The notes: generated by a model from the sequence alone, not told the origin. Positions 1 to 5,643 are shown, numbered from the stretch's first letter. The stretch: DNA of 6,666 bases from JBAZOY01 sp041648505 (GCA_041648505.1 JBAZOY010000103.1:1-6666), one strand, 5' to 3'. Numbers and translations: made by a program.

Positions 1-135
1 TCGTCAATTCTGATCATTCTCTTAATATTTCTTCGTTTCCCTAACATAAAAGAGAAATGGGTGTCCAGTAAAAAATATAGATCACACCCTGCCCGAGGCT
101 TGATTAAATTACTCGATCCGAAATGCAGCAGGTAA
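1..135 (+). CDS. C-terminal fragment of an unidentified membrane protein
   Basis: The first forward frame is open from the window edge to a TAA at 133-135 and would encode the last 44 residues of a protein that starts upstream. The fragment begins with a strongly hydrophobic stretch (SSILIILLIFLRF) that looks like a final transmembrane helix. It then turns into a basic, presumably cytoplasmic tail rich in Lys and Arg (KEKWVSSKKYRSHPARG) and ends LLDPKCSR. I do not recognise the family. The location just ahead of LPS genes makes an envelope-biogenesis membrane enzyme or transporter plausible, but that is only context. The hydrophobic-then-basic pattern supports real coding, yet the fragment is short and has no visible start, so it could be a chance open frame. 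Confidence 0.45.
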   Translation, partial: SSILIILLIFLRFPNIKEKWVSSKKYRSHPARGLIKLLDPKCSR

Positions 136-139
136 ATTT

Positions 140-168
140 TTGCTTATTGGGCGGAAAATCGGTATAAT
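140..168 (+). promoter_or_regulatory. Candidate sigma70 promoter of the heptosyltransferase operon
   Basis: A perfect -10 hexamer TATAAT lies at 163-168, exactly 17 bases downstream of TTGCTT (140-145), which keeps the TTG of the -35 consensus. It sits just after the stop of the upstream frame and about 110 bases before the waaC-like start. It would give a leader of roughly 100 bases in which I see no obvious riboswitch or attenuator. Spacing and -10 are excellent; the -35 matches only three of six bases. Confidence 0.55.
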
Positions 169-262
169 AAGTTTGTGGGAATTAAGGGAATCACTCTTGT
201 TTATCCTTACTTTGAATCAAATGACATTCGCCGGATACTCCAAATACGCTGCGTGGCTGGCT

Positions 263-267
263 GAGGG
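263..267 (+). promoter_or_regulatory. Ribosome binding site that decides the waaC start
   Basis: GAGGG at 263-267 lies 9 bases before the GTG at 277-279 but directly abuts the TTG at 268-270. The GTG is therefore the better start. It also gives the usual family N-terminus MNILIVKLSAIGD instead of adding three residues (MWQ). Confidence 0.6.
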
Positions 268-276
268 TTGTGGCAG

Positions 277-1323
277 GTGAATATTCTTATCGTAAAACTA
301 AGCGCTATTGGAGATGTCGTCCATACTTTACCATCACTTTCTGCGCTGCGTAAACTTTACCCTGCAGCCGACATTACCTGGGTTATTGAGGAAGCTGCTT
401 CAGACCTGATCAAAGATCACCTGTATTTGGATAGAGTGATCGTCTCTTACCGAAAGCAGTGGCTTATGGACCTTAAAAAAGGCCACATAGGCAAAACCAT
501 TAAAGGTATACGATCCTTCATCAAGAAGATAAGAGAGCGTTCCTATGATCTGGTAATTGATTTTCATGGACTTCTGAAAAGTGCTGTTGTTGTTCTTATC
601 AGTGGCGGGAGAATAAAATTGGGTTACGACAGCATGCAGGAGTTTAGCGGTCTGTTTCTTAACAGGAAGATCCCCGAAGATATGGGAAAACATGCCGTTC
701 TCCGCTACCTCGATTTTCCCCGTTACCTGGGAGCAAATATCGGGGAGGCCGAGTTCTTGGTTCCAATCCAGCAGGAAAACAGGGAGAAAGTCGAAAAACT
801 ATTAGAAGCTAATCATATTGACAGCAGCGATGGCTTTGTGGTAGTGAATCCCATAGCTTTTTGGGAAACAAAGCTTTGGGAAGATGAGAAATTTGCCCTG
901 TTATGCGATCGGATTACTGAAGAATTAAAGGCCAGAGTTATCTTTACGGGGAGTGATTTTGAGAGGCTACGTCGGATTCAATCCCTGATGGTCTCTTCTT
1001 CTCTCAATCTGGGAGGCAAGACAACTCTCCGGGATCTTGCTTATCTATACCAGATATCTACGCTTCTCGTCACTACCGACTCAGGTCCTATGCACCTCGC
1101 AGCGGCTGTAGGAACACCGGTTGTTGCCCTTTTCGGACCTACCGATCCTTTGCGGACAGGGCCCTGTGGAGGAGGACATACGGTGATCAGAAAAGAACTT
1201 GTGTGCAGTCCATGTTTTTTAAAAAAGTGCGCCGCGAAAAAATGCATGCATGAAATCACTGTGGATGATGTATTTCATGTTGTAGAGGAAAAATTTTCTG
1301 CTTATAAAAAAAGGAGAAGGTAA
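277..1323 (+). CDS. waaC: Lipopolysaccharide heptosyltransferase I-like GT9 glycosyltransferase
   Basis: This protein probably transfers L-glycero-D-manno-heptose from ADP-heptose to the Kdo of lipid A-Kdo, building the LPS inner core on the cytoplasmic face of the inner membrane. With the GTG start it is 348 residues, the normal size for this family. The N-terminal motif KLSAIGDVVHTLPSL (7-21) places Asp13 where WaaC has its catalytic base. DLVIDFHGLLKS (91-102) is a typical second motif. The C-terminal nucleotide-sugar half carries TTDSGPMHLAAAVGTPVVALFGPTD (266-290), with Asp268 matching the donor-binding Asp. The IGD form of the first motif points to type I (WaaC) rather than type II (WaaF). 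A cysteine cluster follows, C310-x2-C313-x4-C318-x4-C323. The gene ends one base before the PagL-like gene and clearly shares its transcript. An in-frame TTG at 268 is the alternative start. The exact heptose acceptor cannot be read from sequence. Confidence 0.85.
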   Translation: MNILIVKLSAIGDVVHTLPSLSALRKLYPAADITWVIEEAASDLIKDHLYLDRVIVSYRKQWLMDLKKGHIGKTIKGIRSFIKKIRERSYDLVIDFHGLLKSAVVVLISGGRIKLGYDSMQEFSGLFLNRKIPEDMGKHAVLRYLDFPRYLGANIGEAEFLVPIQQENREKVEKLLEANHIDSSDGFVVVNPIAFWETKLWEDEKFALLCDRITEELKARVIFTGSDFERLRRIQSLMVSSSLNLGGKTTLRDLAYLYQISTLLVTTDSGPMHLAAAVGTPVVALFGPTDPLRTGPCGGGHTVIRKELVCSPCFLKKCAAKKCMHEITVDDVFHVVEEKFSAYKKRRR

Positions 1324-1324
1324 A

Positions 1325-1933
1325 TTGAAGCTACGTTATTATTTTATCCCCTCTCTTCTCGTCTCACTATTTATCTTGTTTCATGGCTTGGCCTATGGAG
1401 TCGAAGAACCATCCGATAAGACAACTATTAAAAACAACTTATTAACCGAATCAGCTTTCATCACTGGTTTTGGAGTTAGCCAAATTGAGGAAGGCCACTA
1501 TCAGCCGATTTTGCTGATCTGGCATCTCGGTATAGACTTGAAAAAATATTTCCCCATAATGAGAAATTTACGGGGAGATTTCTTAGCTTATATTGAGCCC
1601 CAGTTTAATCCCGCCATCAACTCCGAGATGAACTTCGAGTTCGGCGTTGATCTGGGTGTTAAGTATATTACACCCCCTCTAATAAAGGACAAGTTATCCG
1701 CCTATATATTGGCAGGTACCGGGCCACATTACATCTCTGTAGTTACAAGAGATCAAGCCAATGGTCTTATCTTTTCCAATACCATTGGGGCCGGCCTCTA
1801 TCTCTTCCTCACAGAAAATTCGGCTATAAATTTCGGATACCGTCTGCGGCATATCTCAAATGCGGGACTTACAGAGCCAAACTCGGGTATCAATACCCAT
1901 TTTGGCATCATCGGTTGCTCGGTATTTTTCTGA
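1325..1933 (+). CDS. pagL: PagL-like outer-membrane lipid A 3-O-deacylase (acyloxyacyl hydrolase family)
   Basis: PagL enzymes are small outer-membrane beta-barrels that remove the 3-O-linked acyl chain of lipid A and so tune membrane properties and host sensing. The 202-residue product begins with a signal peptide (residues 1 to about 25: basic start, hydrophobic core, AYG before VEE). It then shows alternating beta-strand-like segments and ends in Phe, as outer-membrane barrels do. The signature RHISNAG plus EPNSGIN (175-190) aligns with the PagL active-site segment: His176 and Ser178 match the catalytic pair. The third position, Glu140 in Pseudomonas PagL, is Asn190 here. Overall length fits the family. 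The start is TTG, with AAGGAG at 1311-1316 placed 8 bases upstream inside the end of the heptosyltransferase gene, so the two are probably translated in sequence. Family membership is fairly secure; retained deacylase activity is less sure because of the Asn. Confidence 0.75.
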   Translation: MKLRYYFIPSLLVSLFILFHGLAYGVEEPSDKTTIKNNLLTESAFITGFGVSQIEEGHYQPILLIWHLGIDLKKYFPIMRNLRGDFLAYIEPQFNPAINSEMNFEFGVDLGVKYITPPLIKDKLSAYILAGTGPHYISVVTRDQANGLIFSNTIGAGLYLFLTENSAINFGYRLRHISNAGLTEPNSGINTHFGIIGCSVFF

Positions 1934-1983
1934 TGAACACTCCCGTCAGGGGAGGAAAAATCAGGGGAAAAAGGAAGGTGAAA

Positions 1984-2154
1984 ATGGCTATCAGTAAAGA
2001 GTTGCTTGATATTTTAGCATGTCCCAAATGCAAGGGGGGCATCTACCTGAATAAAACAAAGGGCGGTTTAATCTGTAACCAATGCAAACTTTTATATGAG
2101 ATCAAAGATGATATCCCTATCATGCTGATCGAAGAGGCAAAAAATATAGGATGA
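1984..2154 (+). CDS. Trm112/YcaR-family small zinc-ribbon protein
   Basis: This is a 56-residue protein with the typical opening MAISKELLDILACPKCKG, two CxxC knuckles (Cys13/Cys16 and Cys31/Cys34) and the closing YEIKDDIPIML segment of the Trm112 family (COG2835, E. coli YcaR). In eukaryotes and archaea Trm112 activates methyltransferases; in bacteria the role is poorly defined, though the gene often sits next to lipid A or Kdo genes. The ATG at 1984 is preferred because it follows a purine-rich Shine-Dalgarno region (AAGGAAGGTG, 1971-1980) and gives the standard N-terminus. An in-frame ATG at 1933 overlaps the stop of the upstream gene (TGATG) and would add 17 basic residues that do not resemble the family. 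It is the last gene of the envelope cluster, 50 bases after the PagL-like gene. Confidence 0.85.
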   Translation: MAISKELLDILACPKCKGGIYLNKTKGGLICNQCKLLYEIKDDIPIMLIEEAKNIG

Positions 2155-2161
2155 TCTCGCA

Positions 2162-2890
2162 TTAATTGTCCCTTAGAACAAACTTTACCGGAACATTTAC
2201 CCATACGACGACCGGTGTATTCTTCCTTCTTGCCGGCTCAAATTTCCATTTCTTTACTGCCTGAAGAGCAGATTTATCCAAGACAGCATACCCTGATGAT
2301 TTCTTTAACCTTACCTGACCCGCTCTGCCATCTGATAGTACCTCTGCCGAAAGCAGGACCATCCCCTCATATCCATTCCTGCGGGCTATCATAGGGTAAA
2401 CAGGGGGAGCATTTTCACCGTACCGAGGAGCAGCCGTTATATCTACTGCCGTTTCCGGTACCCTTCCCGTGTGTTCGGACATATTTGTTTTACTGTTAGG
2501 TGAACCGATCGGTTTCCTTTCCTCCTTCTCCAGAGATGTTGAATCCGTTACAGCAGATGAAATGACAGAGCCAACTTCAACTATGGGAACAGGTTCCACT
2601 TTCTTTACCTCAACAGATTTCTTTTTCTTGCTTGATATATCCGGTTCTACTATCTTCTTCTCTTCCTCAACGAATACCCGTTTCTTCTTATTTACAACAG
2701 GTAAAACTTGTGGTTTCTCTGCTTCTGCCATCCTGGTCCGGACCATTATCTCAAGGGGGCGTTGATTTTCTGCCTGCAAATAACCGAGGGGCGATGAAAT
2801 AGATACACGGCAAAGCGCAATACCAAGATGAATAATCAGCGCTGCAAGGGCTGCAAAGAACAGGTCTCTTTTAAACATTACTTTTCCCAT
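2162..2890 (-). CDS. tonB: TonB family energy transducer
   Basis: TonB is the periplasm-spanning arm that passes proton-motive energy from ExbB-ExbD to outer-membrane transporters. The 242-residue product has a short cytoplasmic start (MGKVMFKRD) and one transmembrane helix (about 10-28) with His21, the equivalent of the TonB SxxxH histidine; the Ser is Ala17 here. A long charged linker follows, rich in Lys, Glu and Val (about 55-160) rather than in the classic Pro-Glu/Pro-Lys repeats. The C-terminal TonB domain begins PPVYPMIARRNGYEG (162-176) and contains DGRAGQVRLKKSSGY, LDKSALQAVKKWKFEPA (WKF at 215-217) and a final VPVKFVL strand. The start at 2890 has GGAG (2896-2899) five bases upstream and overlaps the end of exbD by 13 bases, so translation is probably coupled. 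Met5 (2878) is a less likely start. No TonB-dependent receptor lies in the window, so the cargo is unknown. Confidence 0.85.
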   Translation of the reverse strand: MGKVMFKRDLFFAALAALIIHLGIALCRVSISSPLGYLQAENQRPLEIMVRTRMAEAEKPQVLPVVNKKKRVFVEEEKKIVEPDISSKKKKSVEVKKVEPVPIVEVGSVISSAVTDSTSLEKEERKPIGSPNSKTNMSEHTGRVPETAVDITAAPRYGENAPPVYPMIARRNGYEGMVLLSAEVLSDGRAGQVRLKKSSGYAVLDKSALQAVKKWKFEPARRKNTPVVVWVNVPVKFVLRDN

Positions 2891-3282
2891 TTTGTCTCCA
2901 GAGAGAGACTGACAATGCCGGATATTCTGACCAGATCCATGACCGAGACAACCTTCTCATAGGAGGCCCTTTTATCCCCACTGATAATAACCTTGACTTC
3001 TTTCGACTTATTACGAAGAGAGACTAACCGTGAAAGAAGTTCCGCCTCTGTCACCTCCTTCCTCTCAAGAAATATATTTCCGTCTGAAGAAATGCTTATA
3101 CCGATGACATCTTTTTTATCAACAGAAGAGGTTGAAGCCTTAGGCAGATCGACCGGTATTCCCCTGTGAATGGTCATAGAAAGAATCGAAAATATAAAAG
3201 TGGCTAAAAGGAGAAACATAACATCTATTAACGGTATCAGCTCAACCCTTGACTTGCCGAAGTATCGTTTTGCAATTTTCAT
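2878..3282 (-). CDS. exbD: ExbD/TolR-family proton channel subunit
   Basis: ExbD forms, with ExbB, the inner-membrane proton-driven motor that energises TonB. The product has 134 residues, normal for the family. The single transmembrane segment (about 15-37) opens with VELIPLIDVMFLLLATF; Asp20 is the conserved membrane aspartate that carries protons. The segment around VDLPKAS (44-50) and the periplasmic domain with DGNIFLERKEV and KVIISGDKRASYEKVVSVMDLVRISGI follow the usual ExbD/TolR pattern. The ATG overlaps the exbB stop as ATGA (3279-3282) and lacks a well-placed Shine-Dalgarno, which suggests re-initiation after exbB. The neighbouring TonB makes ExbD a better label than TolR, since no tolA, tolB or pal gene is visible here. 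Confidence 0.88.
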   Translation of the reverse strand: MKIAKRYFGKSRVELIPLIDVMFLLLATFIFSILSMTIHRGIPVDLPKASTSSVDKKDVIGISISSDGNIFLERKEVTEAELLSRLVSLRNKSKEVKVIISGDKRASYEKVVSVMDLVRISGIVSLSLETKWEK

Positions 3283-3899
3283 TTTTTTACATTTCCCCCA
3301 TTTTTCTTCTTTTCGAAGATTATCTCCAGGGTGGTACCGTACTTTTCCATCTCCAGTGCAGCTTTTTCGATTTTTGATAAAAAATAGTTATAACATATGA
3401 GGCTCGGAATAGCGATGATCAGACCAAAAGCCGTGGTAATGAGAGCCTGGGCAATACCTGCAGTAATCATCTCGGGATGCTCTACACCCACAACACCCAG
3501 CATATTAAATGAGTAGATTATCCCTGTTACCGTTCCTAAGATTCCAAGAAGTGGAGAAAGGGTGACCATTGTATCCAGAACAGGCAGGTAGCGCTTCATC
3601 CGTGCAATCTCTTCATCAGCGCTCATCTGAAGGGCATCTCTCAGAGAAAAATCACGGTGAACCACTCCACATACGATGACCCTGATGACAAAATCAGAGC
3701 TATCCCCAACGATGTTTTTTGCTTCTCCATACTGTTCTTTTTCTATCAGAGACATCAACTCATCTAACAGTCTTCTGTTGCGCTTTTTCTGCACTCTTAC
3801 CCAGAATATCGTACGTTCGATGATTGTCGTAAGGGATGTGAGGGAACAAAGAAGAAGGGGATACATGACCGGTCCCCCCTGGAAAAAATAGTCTAACAT
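3279..3899 (-). CDS. exbB: ExbB/TolQ/MotA-family proton channel subunit
   Basis: This inner-membrane subunit assembles as a ring around ExbD and couples proton flow to TonB movement. With the start at 3899 it has 206 residues and begins MLDYFFQGGPVMYPLLLCS, a typical opening for short ExbB proteins. Three hydrophobic segments are visible: about 12-33 (followed by ER and a basic stretch), 103-133 and 145-172. The conserved proton-channel core TLSPLLGILGTVTGIIYSF lies at 113-131 and the segment ITAGIAQALITTAFGLIIAIP at 145-165. A cytoplasmic domain rich in charged residues separates helices one and two. An in-frame ATG at 3938 would add 13 residues (MPRVIINKEKRNI) that look unlike the family and lack a good ribosome site. 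The gene leads a compact exbB-exbD-tonB operon. Confidence 0.88.
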   Translation of the reverse strand: MLDYFFQGGPVMYPLLLCSLTSLTTIIERTIFWVRVQKKRNRRLLDELMSLIEKEQYGEAKNIVGDSSDFVIRVIVCGVVHRDFSLRDALQMSADEEIARMKRYLPVLDTMVTLSPLLGILGTVTGIIYSFNMLGVVGVEHPEMITAGIAQALITTAFGLIIAIPSLICYNYFLSKIEKAALEMEKYGTTLEIIFEKKKNGGNVKK

Positions 3900-3911
3900 A
3901 ATGTTTCTCTT

Positions 3912-3917
3912 CTCCTT
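3912..3917 (-). promoter_or_regulatory. Shine-Dalgarno of exbB
   Basis: On the minus strand AAGGAG lies at 3917-3912, twelve bases before the ATG at 3899, and is followed by further purines (AAGAG), so pairing could slide closer. It falls inside the extra codons implied by the ATG at 3938, which argues for the shorter start. Confidence 0.5.
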
Positions 3918-3962
3918 ATTAATTATTACACGCGGCATAACTTAACAGATCGAACCGCCCCT

Positions 3963-3976
3963 TAATATTTATTATA
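3963..3976 (-). promoter_or_regulatory. Candidate -10 box and overlapping inverted repeat for the exbB-exbD-tonB operon
   Basis: Read on the minus strand, a perfect TATAAT lies at 3976-3971. It would place the transcription start near 3964, about 65 bases before the exbB ATG. I see no good -35 at 16-18 base spacing, so this may need an activator or another sigma factor. The -10 partly overlaps a short inverted repeat, TAATA-TT-TATTA (3963-3974), a possible operator. I see no convincing classic Fur box, although iron control is usual for such operons. Confidence 0.35.
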
Positions 3977-4009
3977 CGAAATTTGATCTTAACGCACTTC
4001 TTTTTTTAG

Positions 4010-4039
4010 TTGAACTCTCCCAAGAAAAAGTGCTATTAT
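4010..4039 (+). promoter_or_regulatory. Candidate sigma70 promoter of the agmatinase gene
   Basis: TTGAAC at 4010-4015 (four of six -35 bases) is separated by 18 bases from TATTAT at 4034-4039 (five of six -10 bases). The -10 is preceded by TGC, giving an extended -10 element. Transcription would start near 4046, roughly 65 bases ahead of the agmatinase ATG. It is divergent from the candidate exbB promoter, their -10 boxes being about 60 bases apart. Confidence 0.5.
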
Positions 4040-4042
4040 TCC

Positions 4043-4054
4043 AAATTATAATTT
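4043..4054. repeat. Perfect 12-base palindrome at the predicted agmatinase transcription start
   Basis: AAATTATAATTT is a perfect palindrome immediately downstream of the predicted -10 box, where a repressor could block transcription. In AT-rich intergenic DNA such a palindrome can occur by chance, so an operator role is only a suggestion. Confidence 0.3.
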
Positions 4055-4110
4055 TTGTACCTTAAAATAGGTAACTGCCTAGTATATATCTCATTGTGAG
4101 AGGGTTCCCG

Positions 4111-4977
4111 ATGAATTTCGGAGGAATCGATTCATCATTTTCTTCTTTTGAAAAAGCTCATTTTGTTGTCGTTCCCGTTCCTTATGACCTTACCTCAACC
4201 TACCAGCCGGGGTCAAGAAATGGCCCCCTGGCTATTTTAAGTGCCTCACAACATATGGAGCTGTACGATGAGGAACTGGATAAAGAAACCTATCTCGCCG
4301 GTATCCATACCATTTCTCCACTCGAAGTCGATGCCCGGGGACCAGCGAAGATGGTAGAAACTATAAACCAAAAAATACTCGAAACCATCTCATTTGGTAA
4401 AACTACGGTTACCTTGGGGGGCGAACATAGCGTCTCATTAGGAGCCATTTGGGCAATGAAAGAGAAATACCCTGAAATATCAGTGCTTCAACTGGATGCC
4501 CATGCCGATATGAGAGACTCCTATCAGGGCAGTCCCTATAGTCATGCCTGTCTAGGCCGTCGAGTATCGGAGTCGTGCCCCCTTGTTCAGGCGGGGATAA
4601 GGAGCATGAGCGCGGAAGAGGCTTCTTTTATAAAAGAAAACAAAGTGAAAACATTTTCCGCAGATTTTATACTTAAAGAAAATCTCTGGTGGGAGGCGAT
4701 TTGCGAAAATCTGCAAGGTGATGTGTATATAACGATTGATCTGGATGTCCTTGATCCTTCCATCATGCCTTCGACCGGCACACCGGAGCCTGGCGGTATT
4801 TACTGGAATGATATTTTACGTCTGGTTAGGGAAACAGCTAAACGTTCCCGGATACGGGGGTTTGATATCGTTGAACTTGCACCTATTGCCGGAATGGTTG
4901 CTCCTGATTTTTTAGCGGCAAAGCTGATCTATCGGATTATGGGTTATCTGCTGGCAAATCAGGTGTGCATGGTATAA
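4111..4977 (+). CDS. speB: Agmatinase (agmatine ureohydrolase), arginase family
   Basis: Agmatinase hydrolyses agmatine to putrescine and urea in the cytoplasm using a two-manganese centre. The 288-residue product has every ureohydrolase signature: GGEHS with metal ligand His106; DAHAD with Asp129, His131 and Asp133; and TIDLDVLDPSIMPSTGTPEPGG with Asp210 and Asp212. FDIVELAP follows, with the conserved Glu255. The N-terminal SRNGPLAILSAS segment (35-46) and the overall length are normal for bacterial agmatinases. The ATG at 4111 is preferred over the GTG at 4096 because GAGAGG (4098-4103) lies 7 bases upstream of it and would fall inside the longer reading. The next gene encodes a pyruvoyl-dependent arginine decarboxylase, which makes its substrate; that strongly favours agmatinase over arginase, guanidinobutyrase or formimidoylglutamase. 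Confidence 0.9.
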   Translation: MNFGGIDSSFSSFEKAHFVVVPVPYDLTSTYQPGSRNGPLAILSASQHMELYDEELDKETYLAGIHTISPLEVDARGPAKMVETINQKILETISFGKTTVTLGGEHSVSLGAIWAMKEKYPEISVLQLDAHADMRDSYQGSPYSHACLGRRVSESCPLVQAGIRSMSAEEASFIKENKVKTFSADFILKENLWWEAICENLQGDVYITIDLDVLDPSIMPSTGTPEPGGIYWNDILRLVRETAKRSRIRGFDIVELAPIAGMVAPDFLAAKLIYRIMGYLLANQVCMV

Positions 4978-4992
4978 TGTGGGAGTAACGAT

Positions 4993-5009
4993 CATTTAGA
5001 GCTTAAATG
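4993..5009. repeat. Inverted repeat CATTTA-N5-TAAATG
   Basis: Two perfectly complementary 6-base arms surround GAGCT, 16 bases after the agmatinase stop. The same half-sites recur without the spacer at 5060-5069. It could be a weak RNA hairpin or a protein-binding site. It lacks the GC-rich stem and directly following T-run of an intrinsic terminator. Confidence 0.45.
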
Positions 5010-5040
5010 TTGCAAAAATATCATTTTCAGCATAATTTTT
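5010..5040 (+). promoter_or_regulatory. AT-rich segment with weak promoter-like and terminator-like signals
   Basis: TTGCAA (5010-5015) is followed 15 bases later by CATAAT (5031-5036), a possible but short-spaced promoter for the decarboxylase gene. The same bases can fold into a poor hairpin (TGC/GCA and AAAAT/ATTTT arms) followed by a T-run at 5035-5041, which could weakly terminate speB transcripts. Neither reading is strong, and the two genes may simply be co-transcribed. Confidence 0.2.
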
Positions 5041-5059
5041 TAAAGTATCAATGTACAGA

Positions 5060-5069
5060 CATTTAAATG
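5060..5069. repeat. Perfect palindrome CATTTAAATG
   Basis: This 10-base perfect palindrome lies 25 bases before the TTG start of the arginine decarboxylase. It uses the same CATTTA/TAAATG half-sites as the inverted repeat at 4993-5009. The centres of the two sites are about 63 bases apart, close to six helical turns. Confidence 0.45.
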
Positions 5070-5094
5070 ACATGAATCTGGGAGGATAGTAAAA

Positions 5095-5643
5095 TTGAGC
5101 AGCAACGTTCCTAAGAAGATATTTTTTACCAAGGGTGTGGGTACTCACAAGGAAGAACTACATTCCTTTGAGCTGGCCCTCCGTGATGCCGGTATAGAAA
5201 AATGCAACCTAGTTCAGGTTTCAAGCATTCTGCCACCTGGTTGCAAAGTAGTTTCCAGGACGCAGGGTTTAAAAGAGCTAAAACCCGGTGCGTTATCTTA
5301 TTGTGTAATGAGTCGCTGCTGCAGTAATGAACCGAGGAGATTACTCGTAGCATCAGTAGGTTGTGCCATACCTGCCGACAAAAATACCTATGGCTACATT
5401 AGTGAACATCACACTTTTGGTCAAACAGAAAAACAGGCCGGGGATTATGCGGAAGATCTTGCCGCGGCAATGCTGGCCTCAACTCTCGGTATTGATTTCA
5501 ATATTGACGAAAGCTGGGATGAGAAAAAAGAAATCTTTAAGATCAGCGGCAAAATTGTCAGCACCCGTAATATCACCCAATCCAGTATAGTGAAGCATCA
5601 GGGATATGCGACCGTTCTGGCCGTTGCAATGTTCATTTTCTAG
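5095..5643 (+). CDS. Pyruvoyl-dependent arginine decarboxylase (PvlArgDC)
   Basis: The enzyme decarboxylates arginine to agmatine and CO2. It is made as a proenzyme that cleaves itself at a Ser-Ser bond, turning the second Ser into the pyruvoyl cofactor. The 182-residue product shows the cleavage motif QVSSILPPG (41-49), so the break should fall between Ser43 and Ser44, giving a small beta and a larger alpha chain. TKGVGTHKEELHSFELALRDAGI (12-34) is the normal N-terminal domain. IPADKNTYGYISEHHTFGQTE (92-112) carries Glu104, equivalent to the proton-donating Glu of the Methanocaldococcus enzyme. GDYAEDLAAAMLASTLGI (116-133) is also characteristic. The start is TTG with GGAGG at 5081-5085, nine bases upstream. 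Cys75-Cys76 stand in the loop just before NEP, where relatives commonly have other small residues. With the agmatinase upstream it completes a two-step putrescine route that needs no PLP-type SpeA or ornithine decarboxylase. Confidence 0.9.
   Translation: MSSNVPKKIFFTKGVGTHKEELHSFELALRDAGIEKCNLVQVSSILPPGCKVVSRTQGLKELKPGALSYCVMSRCCSNEPRRLLVASVGCAIPADKNTYGYISEHHTFGQTEKQAGDYAEDLAAAMLASTLGIDFNIDESWDEKKEIFKISGKIVSTRNITQSSIVKHQGYATVLAVAMFIF

Noticed and set aside
1..135. Calling the upstream fragment the end of PlsY or an O-antigen ligase
   Set aside because: Only a hydrophobic segment and a basic tail are visible; no motif supports either assignment, so it is left unnamed.
400..693. 97-codon minus-strand open frame inside the heptosyltransferase gene
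   Set aside because: It lies antisense to a clear conserved gene, with no family features.
1946..1967. Short direct repeat TCAGGGG (1946-1952 and 1961-1967) before the Trm112-type gene
   Set aside because: Only seven bases long and within a purine-rich leader, so it is most likely low-complexity ribosome-site surroundings.
1915..1983. Longer start for the Trm112-type protein (TTG 1915 or ATG 1933)
   Set aside because: The extra residues are basic and unlike the family. The ATG at 1984 follows a strong purine-rich ribosome site and gives the standard N-terminus.
2469..2765. 98-codon plus-strand open frame opposite tonB
   Set aside because: Its Ser/Thr/Phe-rich product is what the reverse complement of a Lys/Glu-rich linker gives. 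It has no recognisable domain and lies entirely inside a well-supported gene.
3900..3938. Longer exbB start at the ATG ending at 3938
   Set aside because: It adds 13 residues foreign to the family and includes the AAGGAG ribosome site within the coding region; the ATG at 3899 fits better.
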